Part shown: positions 53,806 to 62,305 of the stretch, piece by piece
Numbering within the stretch: position 1 is the stretch's first letter
Layout of the letters: every line of letters starts with the position of its first letter
NCBI RefSeq assembly: GCF_000720485.1
Contig: NZ_JOAX01000012.1
Coordinates: 124,001 to 188,000, forward strand
Reading direction: 5' to 3'
From: Streptomyces ochraceiscleroticus
GTDB taxonomy: Bacteria > Actinomycetota > Actinomycetes > Streptomycetales > Streptomycetaceae
DNA length: 64,000 nucleotides
Notes under the pieces: generated by a model
Told to the model about the DNA's origin: nothing
Database searches by the model: none
Seen by the model: only the letters and a program-made list of their open reading frames with translations
Position numbers and translations under genes: made by a program

Positions 53806-53912
53806 TGCGGTACTCCTTGCCGGTTCGGGTGACGCGCGGGGCGGGGCGTTCACCGGACGGGGTTCACCAGGAGGCGGGCGTTCACCAGGAGACGGGCAGG
53901 CTCCTCAGTCTG

Positions 53913-55556
53913 TCACCGGCCTGCTCCCCGCCGCGGCCCGCGCAGCGTGTCCCGGACGGCCGTGAGGCCCAGGGCCGTAAAGGCCAAGGTCTGAGTGGGG
54001 CAGTGGGTCAGCAGCGGGCGGGGGCCGTACATCTCCGGGCGGCCCGGCCAGCTGCCGTCCGGCCGCTGCGCCGCGGCCAGGTACGCGAGGGCCGCTCGCA
54101 GCCCGGTGCCGGACCCGGCCGCTGGTGCCTCGCCGCCGGGGCCGCCCGCCCGGCAGAGCGCCGCCAGGGCCAGCCCGGTGGCCGACGGCAGGCTGTCGGT
54201 GTCAGGCCCGTGGGCCCACCCGCCGTCCGGCCGCCGGCTCGCGGCCAGGCGAGTCAGCTCGGCGCGGACCGCCCGGTGTCCGGCCGGCAGCGCGGGTGCG
54301 ATCTCGCACACCGCGTAGGGGGCGCCGCGGTACCAGCTCGCGGCCCAGCCCTCGCCGCCGGACCCGGCGCGCCCGGCGTACGCGCCCAGCCAGCGGCGGG
54401 CCGCGCCGGTGGGGACGCGGTGCCGGCCGCGGTAGCGGTCCAGGGCGGTGACGGCGTGCGCGACCACGTCCGGGGCCGGCGGGTCACCCGCCGCCTGCCA
54501 GGTGGACCACAGTCCCGCGACGCTCTGCTGCCCGGCGAGGTGGTGGAGCGCGTGGCGCGCCGCGTCCGCCGCCTCCGGGAGGCCGGCGAGGGCGATGAGT
54601 ACCGCCGCGGTGCTGTCGTTGTCGGACTCCAGGCCCTGCCGGCACGGCCAGCCGCCGTCGGGCCGCTGGGCCGCGCGGAGGAAGTCCAGCGCGCGGGGGA
54701 GGCCCTGCACGTCGAAGTCGGGCTCGCCCCGGAACGCCCGTACCGTCAACTGGGTGTCCCACACATCGGTGGTCAGGAAGCGCCATGTGCCGTCCGGGTG
54801 CTGCGCCGTGAGCAGATAGCCGCGGGCCCGGTACCGCGCGGTGCCGGCCGGGACGATCGCGCGCAGCGCCAGCAGCGCGAGGGACGTGCTCAGCACGTTC
54901 CCGTAGAACGAGCCGTCCGGCGCCTGGAGGTCGGCGAGGCGCCGCGCGGCCGCTTCCGCGTTCTGCGCGTCACCGAAGTACCGCTCGACGAGCGCGTGCT
55001 CGGCCAGCAGGTCGACCAGCGCCCACGACTTCAGCCGGGACCGGCATGCCCCGTCCAGTGCCGTGCGCAGGCCGGCGCGGAGCGCCCGCAGGCCGGCCGC
55101 CGTGACCGGCTCGTGCCCGGCCCCGTCCGGCACCACCCGCTCCGCGCACGCCCGCAGGACGGCCAGCAGCCGGAGCCGGGGCGCGAAGACCGGGCCGGTG
55201 AACGCCTCCGTGGCGAGGCCGTACCCGTCACCCGTACCGCAGGCCAGGTCGGACAGCAGGGCCTCCGTGTACTGGGCGAGCGGATGGTGCGTCTGGGGGC
55301 GCGCGGTGCGCAGCCACTGACGCGCCCGGCGGACCGCGTGCCGGGCCGCCGGGGTGGCCTCCCGGGACAGGGCCAGGCAGGCCAGGGCGGTCTCCGTGAC
55401 GCGCGGGTCGGGCGGCGTCCGCCAGCCGCCGTCCTCCTGCTGGTGCCGCAGGCAGTGGTCGAGCGCGCGGGTGAGCATGTCGTCCGCCTGCCGGCCGGGA
55501 TCGTGGTGCAGCAGATCCCGGTACGCCGTGCCGGATTCCCCGCCGCGCCCGGGCAT
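53913..55556 (-). CDS. Class II terpene cyclase-like protein (squalene-hopene cyclase fold)
   Basis: 547 residues, shorter than squalene-hopene cyclases (about 640-680). Six QW repeats are visible (QEDGGWR, QAPDGSFYG, QHPDGTWRF, QRPDGGWP, RRPDGGWAHG, QRPDGSWPG). TTDVWDTQLTVRAF aligns with the SPVWDTGLAVLAL segment of SHC. The acid motif DxDDTA reads DNDSTA: the central catalytic Asp is kept and the last Asp is Ser. Soluble, with no N-terminal membrane helix. The start lies two bases after the EF-hand gene stop, so the two are coupled. No prenyl synthase, phytoene synthase or hopanoid gene is nearby, so the substrate is unknown. Confidence 0.82.
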   Translation of the reverse strand: MPGRGGESGTAYRDLLHHDPGRQADDMLTRALDHCLRHQQEDGGWRTPPDPRVTETALACLALSREATPAARHAVRRARQWLRTARPQTHHPLAQYTEALLSDLACGTGDGYGLATEAFTGPVFAPRLRLLAVLRACAERVVPDGAGHEPVTAAGLRALRAGLRTALDGACRSRLKSWALVDLLAEHALVERYFGDAQNAEAAARRLADLQAPDGSFYGNVLSTSLALLALRAIVPAGTARYRARGYLLTAQHPDGTWRFLTTDVWDTQLTVRAFRGEPDFDVQGLPRALDFLRAAQRPDGGWPCRQGLESDNDSTAAVLIALAGLPEAADAARHALHHLAGQQSVAGLWSTWQAAGDPPAPDVVAHAVTALDRYRGRHRVPTGAARRWLGAYAGRAGSGGEGWAASWYRGAPYAVCEIAPALPAGHRAVRAELTRLAASRRPDGGWAHGPDTDSLPSATGLALAALCRAGGPGGEAPAAGSGTGLRAALAYLAAAQRPDGSWPGRPEMYGPRPLLTHCPTQTLAFTALGLTAVRDTLRGPRRGAGR

Positions 55557-55557
55557 G

Positions 55558-56115
55558 TCAGCCGGTGGGCGGCCGCAGCGGCCCCAGCAACTGGTTTCCC
55601 GGCGCGTCCGCGTCGTCGCTCAGAAAGAACTCGCGGAGCGCCTCCCGCCATTCGTCGTGCCCGATGGCGCCGTCGCCGTCCCGGTCGAGCCGGCGGAATG
55701 CTTCCTCGCTGTGTGCGGTGTCGACGCCGGCGCGGGTGTAAATGCGCCGGTACTCGTCCAGGCTCAGCGTCCTGTTCTTGTTCGTGTCCAGTGCGCGCAT
55801 CAGGGCATCGGCGATGGCCAGGACCGCGTCGTCGAGATTCGCGCGCGACGAGACGAGGGACCGCATGCGGGCGATGAATTCCTGCCGGTCGATCCGGGTG
55901 TCCGGACCGGAGCCCCCGGAGGGCACCAGCAGCTTCCACCACTTCTCGAAGCCGGCACGGACCGCCGCCGCGTTCTCGTTGTCGCCCCGCGGGGGCAGCC
56001 CCGCTATTCCCTCGGCGAAACGGAAGAACCGCTCCCGCGTGAGATATCCCTGGCCTTCCCTGTCGAACATCTCGAAGAGCGCGTCGAATTTCTGGTCCCT
56101 GAGCGTGCCGGGCAT
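55558..56115 (-). CDS. EF-hand calcium-binding protein (calerythrin-like)
   Basis: 185 residues; start at MPGTLRDQKFDALFEMFDRE (ATG 56115). Four EF-hand positions are recognisable: two degenerate (DREGQGYLTRER; GSGPDTRIDRQE) and two with good loops (DTNKNRTLSLDE; DRDGDGAIGHDE). Length and layout resemble calerythrin of Saccharopolyspora. It is the first gene of the three-gene set and is coupled to the terpene cyclase-like gene by TGACATG. A calcium-dependent regulatory or structural link to the cyclase is suggested only by position. Confidence 0.88.
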   Translation of the reverse strand: MPGTLRDQKFDALFEMFDREGQGYLTRERFFRFAEGIAGLPPRGDNENAAAVRAGFEKWWKLLVPSGGSGPDTRIDRQEFIARMRSLVSSRANLDDAVLAIADALMRALDTNKNRTLSLDEYRRIYTRAGVDTAHSEEAFRRLDRDGDGAIGHDEWREALREFFLSDDADAPGNQLLGPLRPPTG

Positions 56116-56381
56116 GACTCCGCCCTTTCGTCTGCTGCCGCCGATGTGCCGCAAGGCATCGCCAGCAGCATCCGCGCCCGGCGCCGGCCTTTTCAAGCGG
56201 GCATTCGGACAGAGTGCGTTATCCGAGTCCCGGGGAATTCAGTGCGAATACGGCAAGAAATCGTGTCAGCCGGTACGAGAACTGCGTACGGGGAATTCGG
56301 CAGTGGCTGCGGAGGTTCCCGGGGCCGCCGCCGGGTCCCCGGAGGCCGGGCCGGGCCGTGCCTTCGTGATCTTCGGAAGGC

Positions 56382-58499
56382 ATGCTGGGCGACGTGTCCT
56401 CACTGTCACCCGTGCCACAGCAGTCCCAACCGACCCCGCCCACCCCGCACATGGTGGTGTGCGGCGACGACTCCCTGGCCCACCGGCTCGCCGTCGAGCT
56501 GCGGGAGGTGTACCGCGAGCGGGTCACCCTCGTCGTCCCCTCCGTACGCGACCCGCGCGGGCCCCGCGTCCCGCAGCCGGCCCGCGGCGGCCTGGGCCGG
56601 GCCGGCGCGTTCCTCGGCCGGATGACGGCCGCGGTGGGCCGTGGAAGCGCCCCCGACGACACGAGACCCGCCGACGGCGCGGGCGCGCCGGACGACACGG
56701 AGGAGGCCGGACCGGTACGCGTACTGGAAGCGCCGGAGCCCGACGACGAGACGCTCACCGCAGCGGGCGTCGAGGAGGCCGGAGCGCTGGCCCTGGTCTA
56801 CGACGACGACGAGACCAACATCCACGCCGCGCTGCGTGCCCGCCGCATGAACCCCCGGCTCCGGCTGGTCATCCGCCTCTACAACCGCCGGCTCGGCCAG
56901 CACCTGGAGGAGCTGCTGGACCAGGCGGCCGCCGTGGTCTGGTCCGACACCTCCGACATCGACGCCTCCACCACCGTCCTCTCCGACGCCGACACGGTCG
57001 CGCCCGCGCTCACCGCCACCGCCGTGGCCGGCACCAGCAAGGTCATCGAGGTCGACGGGCTGCTGCTGCGGGCCGTGGAGCACACCCCCGGGGCGCCGTC
57101 ACCGCCGCGCGCCGCCGGCCGCGGCCTCGCCACCCTCGCCCTGCTCTCCCCCTCGGCCTCGGACGAGACGGCGCACGAAGGCGGCCCCGCGCCGGCCCCG
57201 CCCCCGTCGGGCGGCCGTTCCCGGCACGGCGGCCGCACCGCCCACCGGCGCGCGGCCGACGACGAGGGGCCGACGCTGCTGCCCGACGACGCCACCGCCG
57301 CGGCCGCCGCCGGGCGCGCCACCATCGAGCTGGAGACCGTCTCCTACCGCGGGCGCCGGCCGTCGGGTCGCCGCCTCGTAGGACGCGGGGCGCCGCTCGG
57401 CTCGCTCTTCTCGCGGCGGCTGCGCTGGTCGATAGCCGGCCTCGTCGGCACCGTACTGATCCTGGCCGTCGTCTCGACGCTGACCACCGGCGAGGAACCG
57501 CTGCACGCGGCGTACCTCTCCCTCCTGGACCTCTTCGCGATCAACGAGCCGGCGCTCGACGAGGGCCCGGCCCGCAAGGTGCTGCAGTTGCTGTCCGGCC
57601 TCACCGGTCTCCTCCTGCTGCCGGTTCTGGTCGCCGCCGCCTTCGAAGCGCTCGGCACCTTCCGCAGCGCTGCCTCGCTGCGCCGCCCGCCGCGCGGCCT
57701 CTCCGGCCACGTCGTCCTCCTCGGCCTCGGCAAGGTCGGCACCCGCGTCCTGGCCCGGCTCCGCGAGCTGGGCGTCCCCGTCGTCTGCGTGGAGGAGGAC
57801 CCCGAAGCACGCGGCATCCCGCTGGCCCGCCGGCTGCGCGTGCCGACCGTCCTCGGCGACGCCACCGAGGACGGCGTACTGGAGGCGGCCGGGATCGCCC
57901 GCGCCCGTACCCTCCTCGCGCTGACCAGCGAAGACGGCACGAACCTGGAGGCGTCGCTGTACGCCAGGTCGGTCAAGCCGCAGCTCCGGGTGACGCTGCG
58001 GCTCTTCGACGACCGGTTCGCCACCGCCGTCTACCGCACCCTGCGCGCCGCCCACCCCACCGCCGTCACCCGCAGCCGCAGCGTCTCCTTCCTGGCCGCG
58101 CCCGCCTTCGCCGGCGCCATGATGGGCCGCCAGATCCTCGGCGCCGTCCCCGTCGAGCGCCGGCTGCTGCTCGTCGCCCACGTCGACGTGCGCGGCCAGA
58201 CCGAGCTGGTGGGCCGCCGGGCCGACCAGGTGTTCCGGGCCGGGCGGCTGCGGCTGGTGGCCGTCAACATCGGCGCGTCCCCGGACCCCGCCGAGGACCC
58301 CGAAAACATGCCGGGCCCCGGCGGGCAGCGCTGGGAGCCCGCCCGGCTGGTCCGCGACCTGCCGCCCGGCTACGTCCTGCGCCCCCAGGACCGCGTGGTC
58401 ATCGCCGCCACCCGCGAGGGGCTGGGCGAACTGCTCGGCCGCCGTCCGCACCCCGCCGGATCCCGGCAGAGCGGATCTGCCGGAACCCGGCAGGATTGA
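56382..58499 (+). CDS. RCK-2TM-RCK potassium-channel-like protein
   Basis: 705 residues. First RCK_N-like domain (about 22-200), interrupted by a disordered insert (about 60-115) and followed by another disordered stretch (about 255-330). Two membrane helices at about 345-367 and 400-420 flank a loop LHAAYLSLLDLFAINEPALD. A second RCK_N has VVLLGLGKVGTRVLARLREL and SEDGTNLEASLYAR, then an RCK_C-like end. Layout recalls CASTOR/POLLUX-type and bacterial RCK channels, but no TVGYG filter is present, so selectivity is open. Start uncertain: ATG 56382 (GGAAGG almost adjacent) or GTG 56394. Confidence 0.78.
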   Translation: MLGDVSSLSPVPQQSQPTPPTPHMVVCGDDSLAHRLAVELREVYRERVTLVVPSVRDPRGPRVPQPARGGLGRAGAFLGRMTAAVGRGSAPDDTRPADGAGAPDDTEEAGPVRVLEAPEPDDETLTAAGVEEAGALALVYDDDETNIHAALRARRMNPRLRLVIRLYNRRLGQHLEELLDQAAAVVWSDTSDIDASTTVLSDADTVAPALTATAVAGTSKVIEVDGLLLRAVEHTPGAPSPPRAAGRGLATLALLSPSASDETAHEGGPAPAPPPSGGRSRHGGRTAHRRAADDEGPTLLPDDATAAAAAGRATIELETVSYRGRRPSGRRLVGRGAPLGSLFSRRLRWSIAGLVGTVLILAVVSTLTTGEEPLHAAYLSLLDLFAINEPALDEGPARKVLQLLSGLTGLLLLPVLVAAAFEALGTFRSAASLRRPPRGLSGHVVLLGLGKVGTRVLARLRELGVPVVCVEEDPEARGIPLARRLRVPTVLGDATEDGVLEAAGIARARTLLALTSEDGTNLEASLYARSVKPQLRVTLRLFDDRFATAVYRTLRAAHPTAVTRSRSVSFLAAPAFAGAMMGRQILGAVPVERRLLLVAHVDVRGQTELVGRRADQVFRAGRLRLVAVNIGASPDPAEDPENMPGPGGQRWEPARLVRDLPPGYVLRPQDRVVIAATREGLGELLGRRPHPAGSRQSGSAGTRQD
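58463..58493. promoter_or_regulatory. Overlapping CCGGCA/TGCCGG palindromes in the pucR promoter region
   Basis: CCGGCAGA-N5-TCTGCCGG (58463-58483) overlaps CTGCCGG-AAC-CCGGCAG (58477-58493). The second has the same architecture as the perfect palindrome at 59785-59803. A TAGCGT box follows near 58500. Candidate autoregulatory sites of the PucR-type regulator. Confidence 0.6.
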
Positions 58500-58589
58500 T
58501 AGCGTCCTGCTGTCCGGGAGTCGGCAATCAAGGCTCCGGAACCGGCTTCCCACGGATGCCGGGACGAGCGGTGGCAGGGAGCACGACAA

Positions 58590-59696
58590 GTGGAGCGCGG
58601 CGCAGCGGAACCGCACGGCCTCGGCGAGTACGCCGGCCTCCTCGCGGAGGTGTCCAGGACCGGGCGGCTGCTCCGCCGCGAGGAGCTGGACGTCCTGCGC
58701 GAGCTGGGGGAGCGGTCCGCCGAGGAGGGCCTGAGCCTGCGCGAGCTGGTCGGCCGCTATCTGGGGGAGACCCGCCGGCTGTGGACCTCGCTGCCCGGTG
58801 TGGCGCGGGCCGCGGGCGCCGCCGAGCGGGCCCGTACCGGCGACGCGCTGCTCGCGGCCGTCGAGGCGGCCGTCGCCGCGCTCGGCGAGGGCCACGAGCG
58901 GGCACAGCGGCTCGCGGTCCGACAGGAGGAGGCGGCCCGCCGCGAATTCGTCGACGACCTTCTTTACGGGCGCAGTGACCTCGGCCGGCTCGCCGAACGC
59001 GCCGAGCGCTTCGGGCTGCGGCTGGCGGGGGAGCACGCGGTGGGCGTCGCGGAGGGCCCGGAGCGCTTCGACGACCTGCATGCGGTGGCCCGGCGCGTGG
59101 AGCGCGAGCTGCTGGCCCGCTTCGGCGACCGCGACGTGCTGATCGCCACCAAGGCCGGGCGGCTGGTGTGCGTGGCGGCGGGCGGCCGGGACGGCGCCCT
59201 GGAAGCCTTCGCGAAGTACGCGCGCACCGACGGGCCCGGCGGACACGCCGCGCACCGGGTCGCGCTCGGCCGCCCGCACGCCGGCGCGGGCGGCGTGGTC
59301 ACCTCGTACGAAGAGGCACTGGGCGCGCTGGAGCTGGCGACCCAGCTCGAGCTGGCCGAACCCGTGCTGCACGCGGCCGACCTGCTGGTCTTCCCCGTCC
59401 TGCTGCGCGACCGGGCCGCCATGGCCGACCTCGTGCGCAGCGTGCTGGGACCGCTGACCGAGGGGCGCGGCGGGGCGCGGCCGCTGCTGGAGACGATCTG
59501 GGCCTGCGCGGCGACGGCGTACGTCAACGCCGAGGCGGCCCGGCGGCTCCAGGTCAGCGTGCGCACCCTGTCCTACCGGCTGGCCCGCATCAAGGAACTG
59601 ACCGGCTACGACCCGGCCGACGGGCTGCAGCGCTACACGCTGGAGACGGCGGCGATGGGCGCGCGCGTACTGGGCTGGCCGGACCGGCCGCTGTAG
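58590..59696 (+). CDS. PucR-family transcriptional regulator
   Basis: 368 residues from a GTG with AGGGAGC upstream. N-terminal four-helix sensor (about 15-120), a degenerate GGDEF-like middle (about 140-270), and the PucR C-terminal helix-turn-helix (AEAARRLQVSVRTLSYRLARIKELTG). Palindromes of one type occur just before this gene and between it and the KimA-type transporter, so the regulator probably controls both itself and the transporter. Effector unknown; many PucR proteins respond to nitrogen compounds. Confidence 0.88.
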   Translation: MERGAAEPHGLGEYAGLLAEVSRTGRLLRREELDVLRELGERSAEEGLSLRELVGRYLGETRRLWTSLPGVARAAGAAERARTGDALLAAVEAAVAALGEGHERAQRLAVRQEEAARREFVDDLLYGRSDLGRLAERAERFGLRLAGEHAVGVAEGPERFDDLHAVARRVERELLARFGDRDVLIATKAGRLVCVAAGGRDGALEAFAKYARTDGPGGHAAHRVALGRPHAGAGGVVTSYEEALGALELATQLELAEPVLHAADLLVFPVLLRDRAAMADLVRSVLGPLTEGRGGARPLLETIWACAATAYVNAEAARRLQVSVRTLSYRLARIKELTGYDPADGLQRYTLETAAMGARVLGWPDRPL

Positions 59697-60155
59697 TTCC
59701 CCCGGACGTCCGGTCCGCACCGGCCTCCTGCGGGCCGTCCGACGGGGCAAGTGCCGGTCGGTGAGCCATCAAAATCGCGTAAAGATTGCCGGGAACCGGC
59801 AATGTGCCGAGGCCGTGGCGAATGCCACCATCGGGACGCACCGGCGGGTGCACGGCGGGCGGCGCAGCATCAGGGGTCTGCGCGCCCGCCGGGCCGTCCG
59901 CAGCGGATCGGTTGTCCCCACCCTCGACGGGGGTGAGGGTGTGGACACCCCGCTCCGGGCAGGCAGTTCCGCCGTTCGGGCGACCCGGGACGGCTCCGTA
60001 CCCCGCCGTCCGGCACCATGGAACGACGGATTCCGTACCCCCGGTGGAGCCCCCCGACGGCCGCGCGGACCAGTCGGGCGGCATCCCCGGCAGGTGCCCT
60101 GCCCCCACGGGTGGCGGGTGGGCGACGGCCTTGACGAAGGCTTAGCATCCTCTGC
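59697..60155. other. Long gap between pucR and kimA
   Basis: 459 bp without a gene. Contains the PucR-type palindrome (59785-59803), a stem GTCCCCACCCTC/GAGGGTGTGGAC (59914-59946), and a TAGCAT box at 60143-60148 seven bases ahead of the kimA GTG. I specifically looked for a ydaO c-di-AMP riboswitch, as precedes kimA in Bacillus, and did not find its conserved blocks. Confidence 0.5.
59785..59803. promoter_or_regulatory. Perfect palindrome ATTGCCGG-GAA-CCGGCAAT
   Basis: Eight-bp arms and three-base centre, same architecture as CTGCCGG-AAC-CCGGCAG upstream of pucR. It lies 89 bp after pucR and 353 bp before kimA. Confidence 0.65.
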
Positions 60156-62207
60156 GTGTCCAAACTGACCGACGTGCCCAAACGCATCTTGATCGGGCGC
60201 GCACTGCGCAGCGACAAGCTGGGAGAGACCCTTCTCCCGAAGCGCATCGCACTCCCCGTCTTCGCCTCCGACCCTCTCTCCTCCGTGGCGTACGCGCCGG
60301 GGGAGGTGCTGCTCGTCCTGTCCGTGGCAGGCGTGTCGGCGTACCACTTCAGCCCCTGGATCGCCGTCGCGGTCGTCGTGCTGATGTTCACGGTCGTGGC
60401 GTCGTACCGGCAGAACGTGCACGCCTACCCGAGCGGCGGCGGCGACTACGAGGTCGCCAACACCAACCTCGGCCCCAAGGCCGGCCTGACCGTGGCCAGT
60501 GCGCTGTTGGTCGACTACGTCCTCACCGTCGCCGTCTCCATCTCCTCCGGAGTGGAGAACCTGGGCTCGGCGATCCCCTTCGTGGTCGAGCACAAGACGT
60601 TCTGCGCCATCGCGATGATCGTCCTGCTCACCGTGATGAACCTGCGCGGTGTCAAGGAGTCCGGCAAGCTCTTCGCCATCCCGACGTACATCTTCGTCGT
60701 CGGCGTCTTCGCCATGATCCTCTGGGGCGCCTTCCGCGGCCTGGTCATGGGCGACGCCATGAAGGCCCCCACCGCCGACTACACGATCCACGCCGAGCAG
60801 GGCGGCCTGGCCGGCTTCGCGCTGGTCTTCCTCCTGCTGCGTGCGTTCTCCTCCGGCTGTGCGGCGCTCACCGGCGTCGAGGCGATCTCCAACGGCGTGC
60901 CCGCCTTCCGCAAGCCCAAGTCCAAGAACGCCGCCACGACGCTGGCCCTGATGGGCGGCCTGGCCGTCACCATGTTCTGCGGCATCATCGTGCTGGCCAT
61001 GACCACCGGCGTGAAGATGGCCGAGAAGCCGGCCACCGACCTGCTGCACAACGGACAGCCGGTCGGCGCGGGCTACACCCAGAACCCCGTCATCTCGCAG
61101 GTCGCGGCCGCGGTCTTCGGCGACGGCACGGCGCCCTTCGTCATCCTGGCCGCCGCCACCGCGCTGGTCCTCTTCCTCGCCGCGAACACCGCGTACAACG
61201 GCTTCCCGCTGCTCGGCTCGATCCTCGCGCAGGACCGCTACCTGCCGCGCCAGCTCCACACCCGCGGCGACCGCCTCGCGTTCTCCAACGGCATCGTGCT
61301 GCTCGCCGGCGCCGCGGTGATACTCGTCTACATCTACGGCGCCGACTCCACCCGGCTGATCCAGCTCTACATCGTGGGCGTCTTCGTCTCCTTCACGCTC
61401 AGCCAGATCGGCATGGTCCGGCACTGGAACCGCCATCTGACCACGGAGAACGACCCGGCCAAGCGCCGCCGGATGCACCGCTCGCGGGCGATCAACGCCT
61501 TCGGTGCCACCTTCACCGGCCTCGTGCTGGTCGTCGTCCTGCTGACGAAGTTCAGCCACGGCGCCTGGGTGGCCCTGCTCGGCATGGTCATCTTCTACGT
61601 CACGATGACCGCGATCCGTAAGCACTACGACCGGGTCGCCGACGAGATCGCCGCTGCCGACTCGCCCGACGACGAGGTCGCCCGCCCCTCCCGCGTGCAC
61701 TCCATCGTCCTGGTCTCCAAGGTCCACAAGCCGACCCTGCGGGCCCTGAACTACGCCAAGCTGATGCGCTCCGACTCCCTCGAAGCGGTCAGCGTGGACG
61801 TCGACCAGGCCGAGACCAAGGCGCTGCGCGAGGAGTGGGAGCGCCGCGGCATCGAGGTACCGCTGAAGGTCCTGGCCTCCCCGTACCGGGAGATCACCCG
61901 CCCCTTCATCGAGTACGTGAAGTCGCTGCGCAAGGAGAGCCCGCGCGACGCGGTCTCCGTCTTCATCCCGGAGTACGTCGTCGGCCACTGGTACGAGCAC
62001 CTGCTCCACAACCAGTCCGCGCTGCGCCTGAAGGGCCGGCTGCTCTTCACCCCGGGCGTCATGGTCACCTCCGTCCCCTGGCAGCTCGACTCCTCCGAGG
62101 CCGCCAAGGTCCGCGCCCGCAAGCGCGCCGAGTGGAACGCGCCGGGCTCGGTCCGCCGCGGCCCGGTCGCCGCACCGAAGAAGGAGAAGGCGGCCACCAA
62201 GAAGTAG
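60156..62207 (+). CDS. kimA: KimA-family (APC superfamily) potassium transporter
   Basis: 683 residues from a GTG, probably leaderless. Close agreement with Bacillus KimA as I recall it: FASDPLSSVAYAPGEVLLVL, SYRQNVHAYPSGGGDYEVAN, LLVDYVLTVAVSISSGVENL, LRAFSSGCAALTGVEAISNG, AANTAYNGFPLLGSILAQD, GDRLAFSNGIVLL. About 12 membrane helices (1-470) and a C-terminal cytoplasmic USP-like domain (about 515-640, HNQSALRLKGRLLF) where c-di-AMP binds in Bacillus. The tail is Lys/Ala-rich. KimA is a proton-coupled K+ importer; older annotations call it an amino-acid permease. Confidence 0.87.
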   Translation: MSKLTDVPKRILIGRALRSDKLGETLLPKRIALPVFASDPLSSVAYAPGEVLLVLSVAGVSAYHFSPWIAVAVVVLMFTVVASYRQNVHAYPSGGGDYEVANTNLGPKAGLTVASALLVDYVLTVAVSISSGVENLGSAIPFVVEHKTFCAIAMIVLLTVMNLRGVKESGKLFAIPTYIFVVGVFAMILWGAFRGLVMGDAMKAPTADYTIHAEQGGLAGFALVFLLLRAFSSGCAALTGVEAISNGVPAFRKPKSKNAATTLALMGGLAVTMFCGIIVLAMTTGVKMAEKPATDLLHNGQPVGAGYTQNPVISQVAAAVFGDGTAPFVILAAATALVLFLAANTAYNGFPLLGSILAQDRYLPRQLHTRGDRLAFSNGIVLLAGAAVILVYIYGADSTRLIQLYIVGVFVSFTLSQIGMVRHWNRHLTTENDPAKRRRMHRSRAINAFGATFTGLVLVVVLLTKFSHGAWVALLGMVIFYVTMTAIRKHYDRVADEIAAADSPDDEVARPSRVHSIVLVSKVHKPTLRALNYAKLMRSDSLEAVSVDVDQAETKALREEWERRGIEVPLKVLASPYREITRPFIEYVKSLRKESPRDAVSVFIPEYVVGHWYEHLLHNQSALRLKGRLLFTPGVMVTSVPWQLDSSEAAKVRARKRAEWNAPGSVRRGPVAAPKKEKAATKK

Positions 62208-62228
62208 GGGCACGCCCCGGTGGTCAAT

Positions 62229-62291
62229 GGGGTGGTACGGCGGGACGTAGACTTGAAGGCTGTTGTCCCGCCGCACCACCCCCCGTTTTTT
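62229..62291 (+). terminator. kimA terminator with T-run
   Basis: GGGGTGGT-A-CGGCGGGAC (62229-62246) pairs with 62265-62282, one A/C mismatch, followed by CCGTTTTTT. A TAGACT box in the loop (62248-62253) may start the next transcript. Confidence 0.85.
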
Positions 62292-62305
62292 GGAGCTCAC
62301 TCGCC

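Noticed and set aside
59697..60155. Possible ydaO riboswitch before the KimA-type gene
   Set aside because: The conserved GGGTGAATC and CCGAACCCGTCAGC-type blocks are absent; only a PucR-type palindrome and a generic stem are present.
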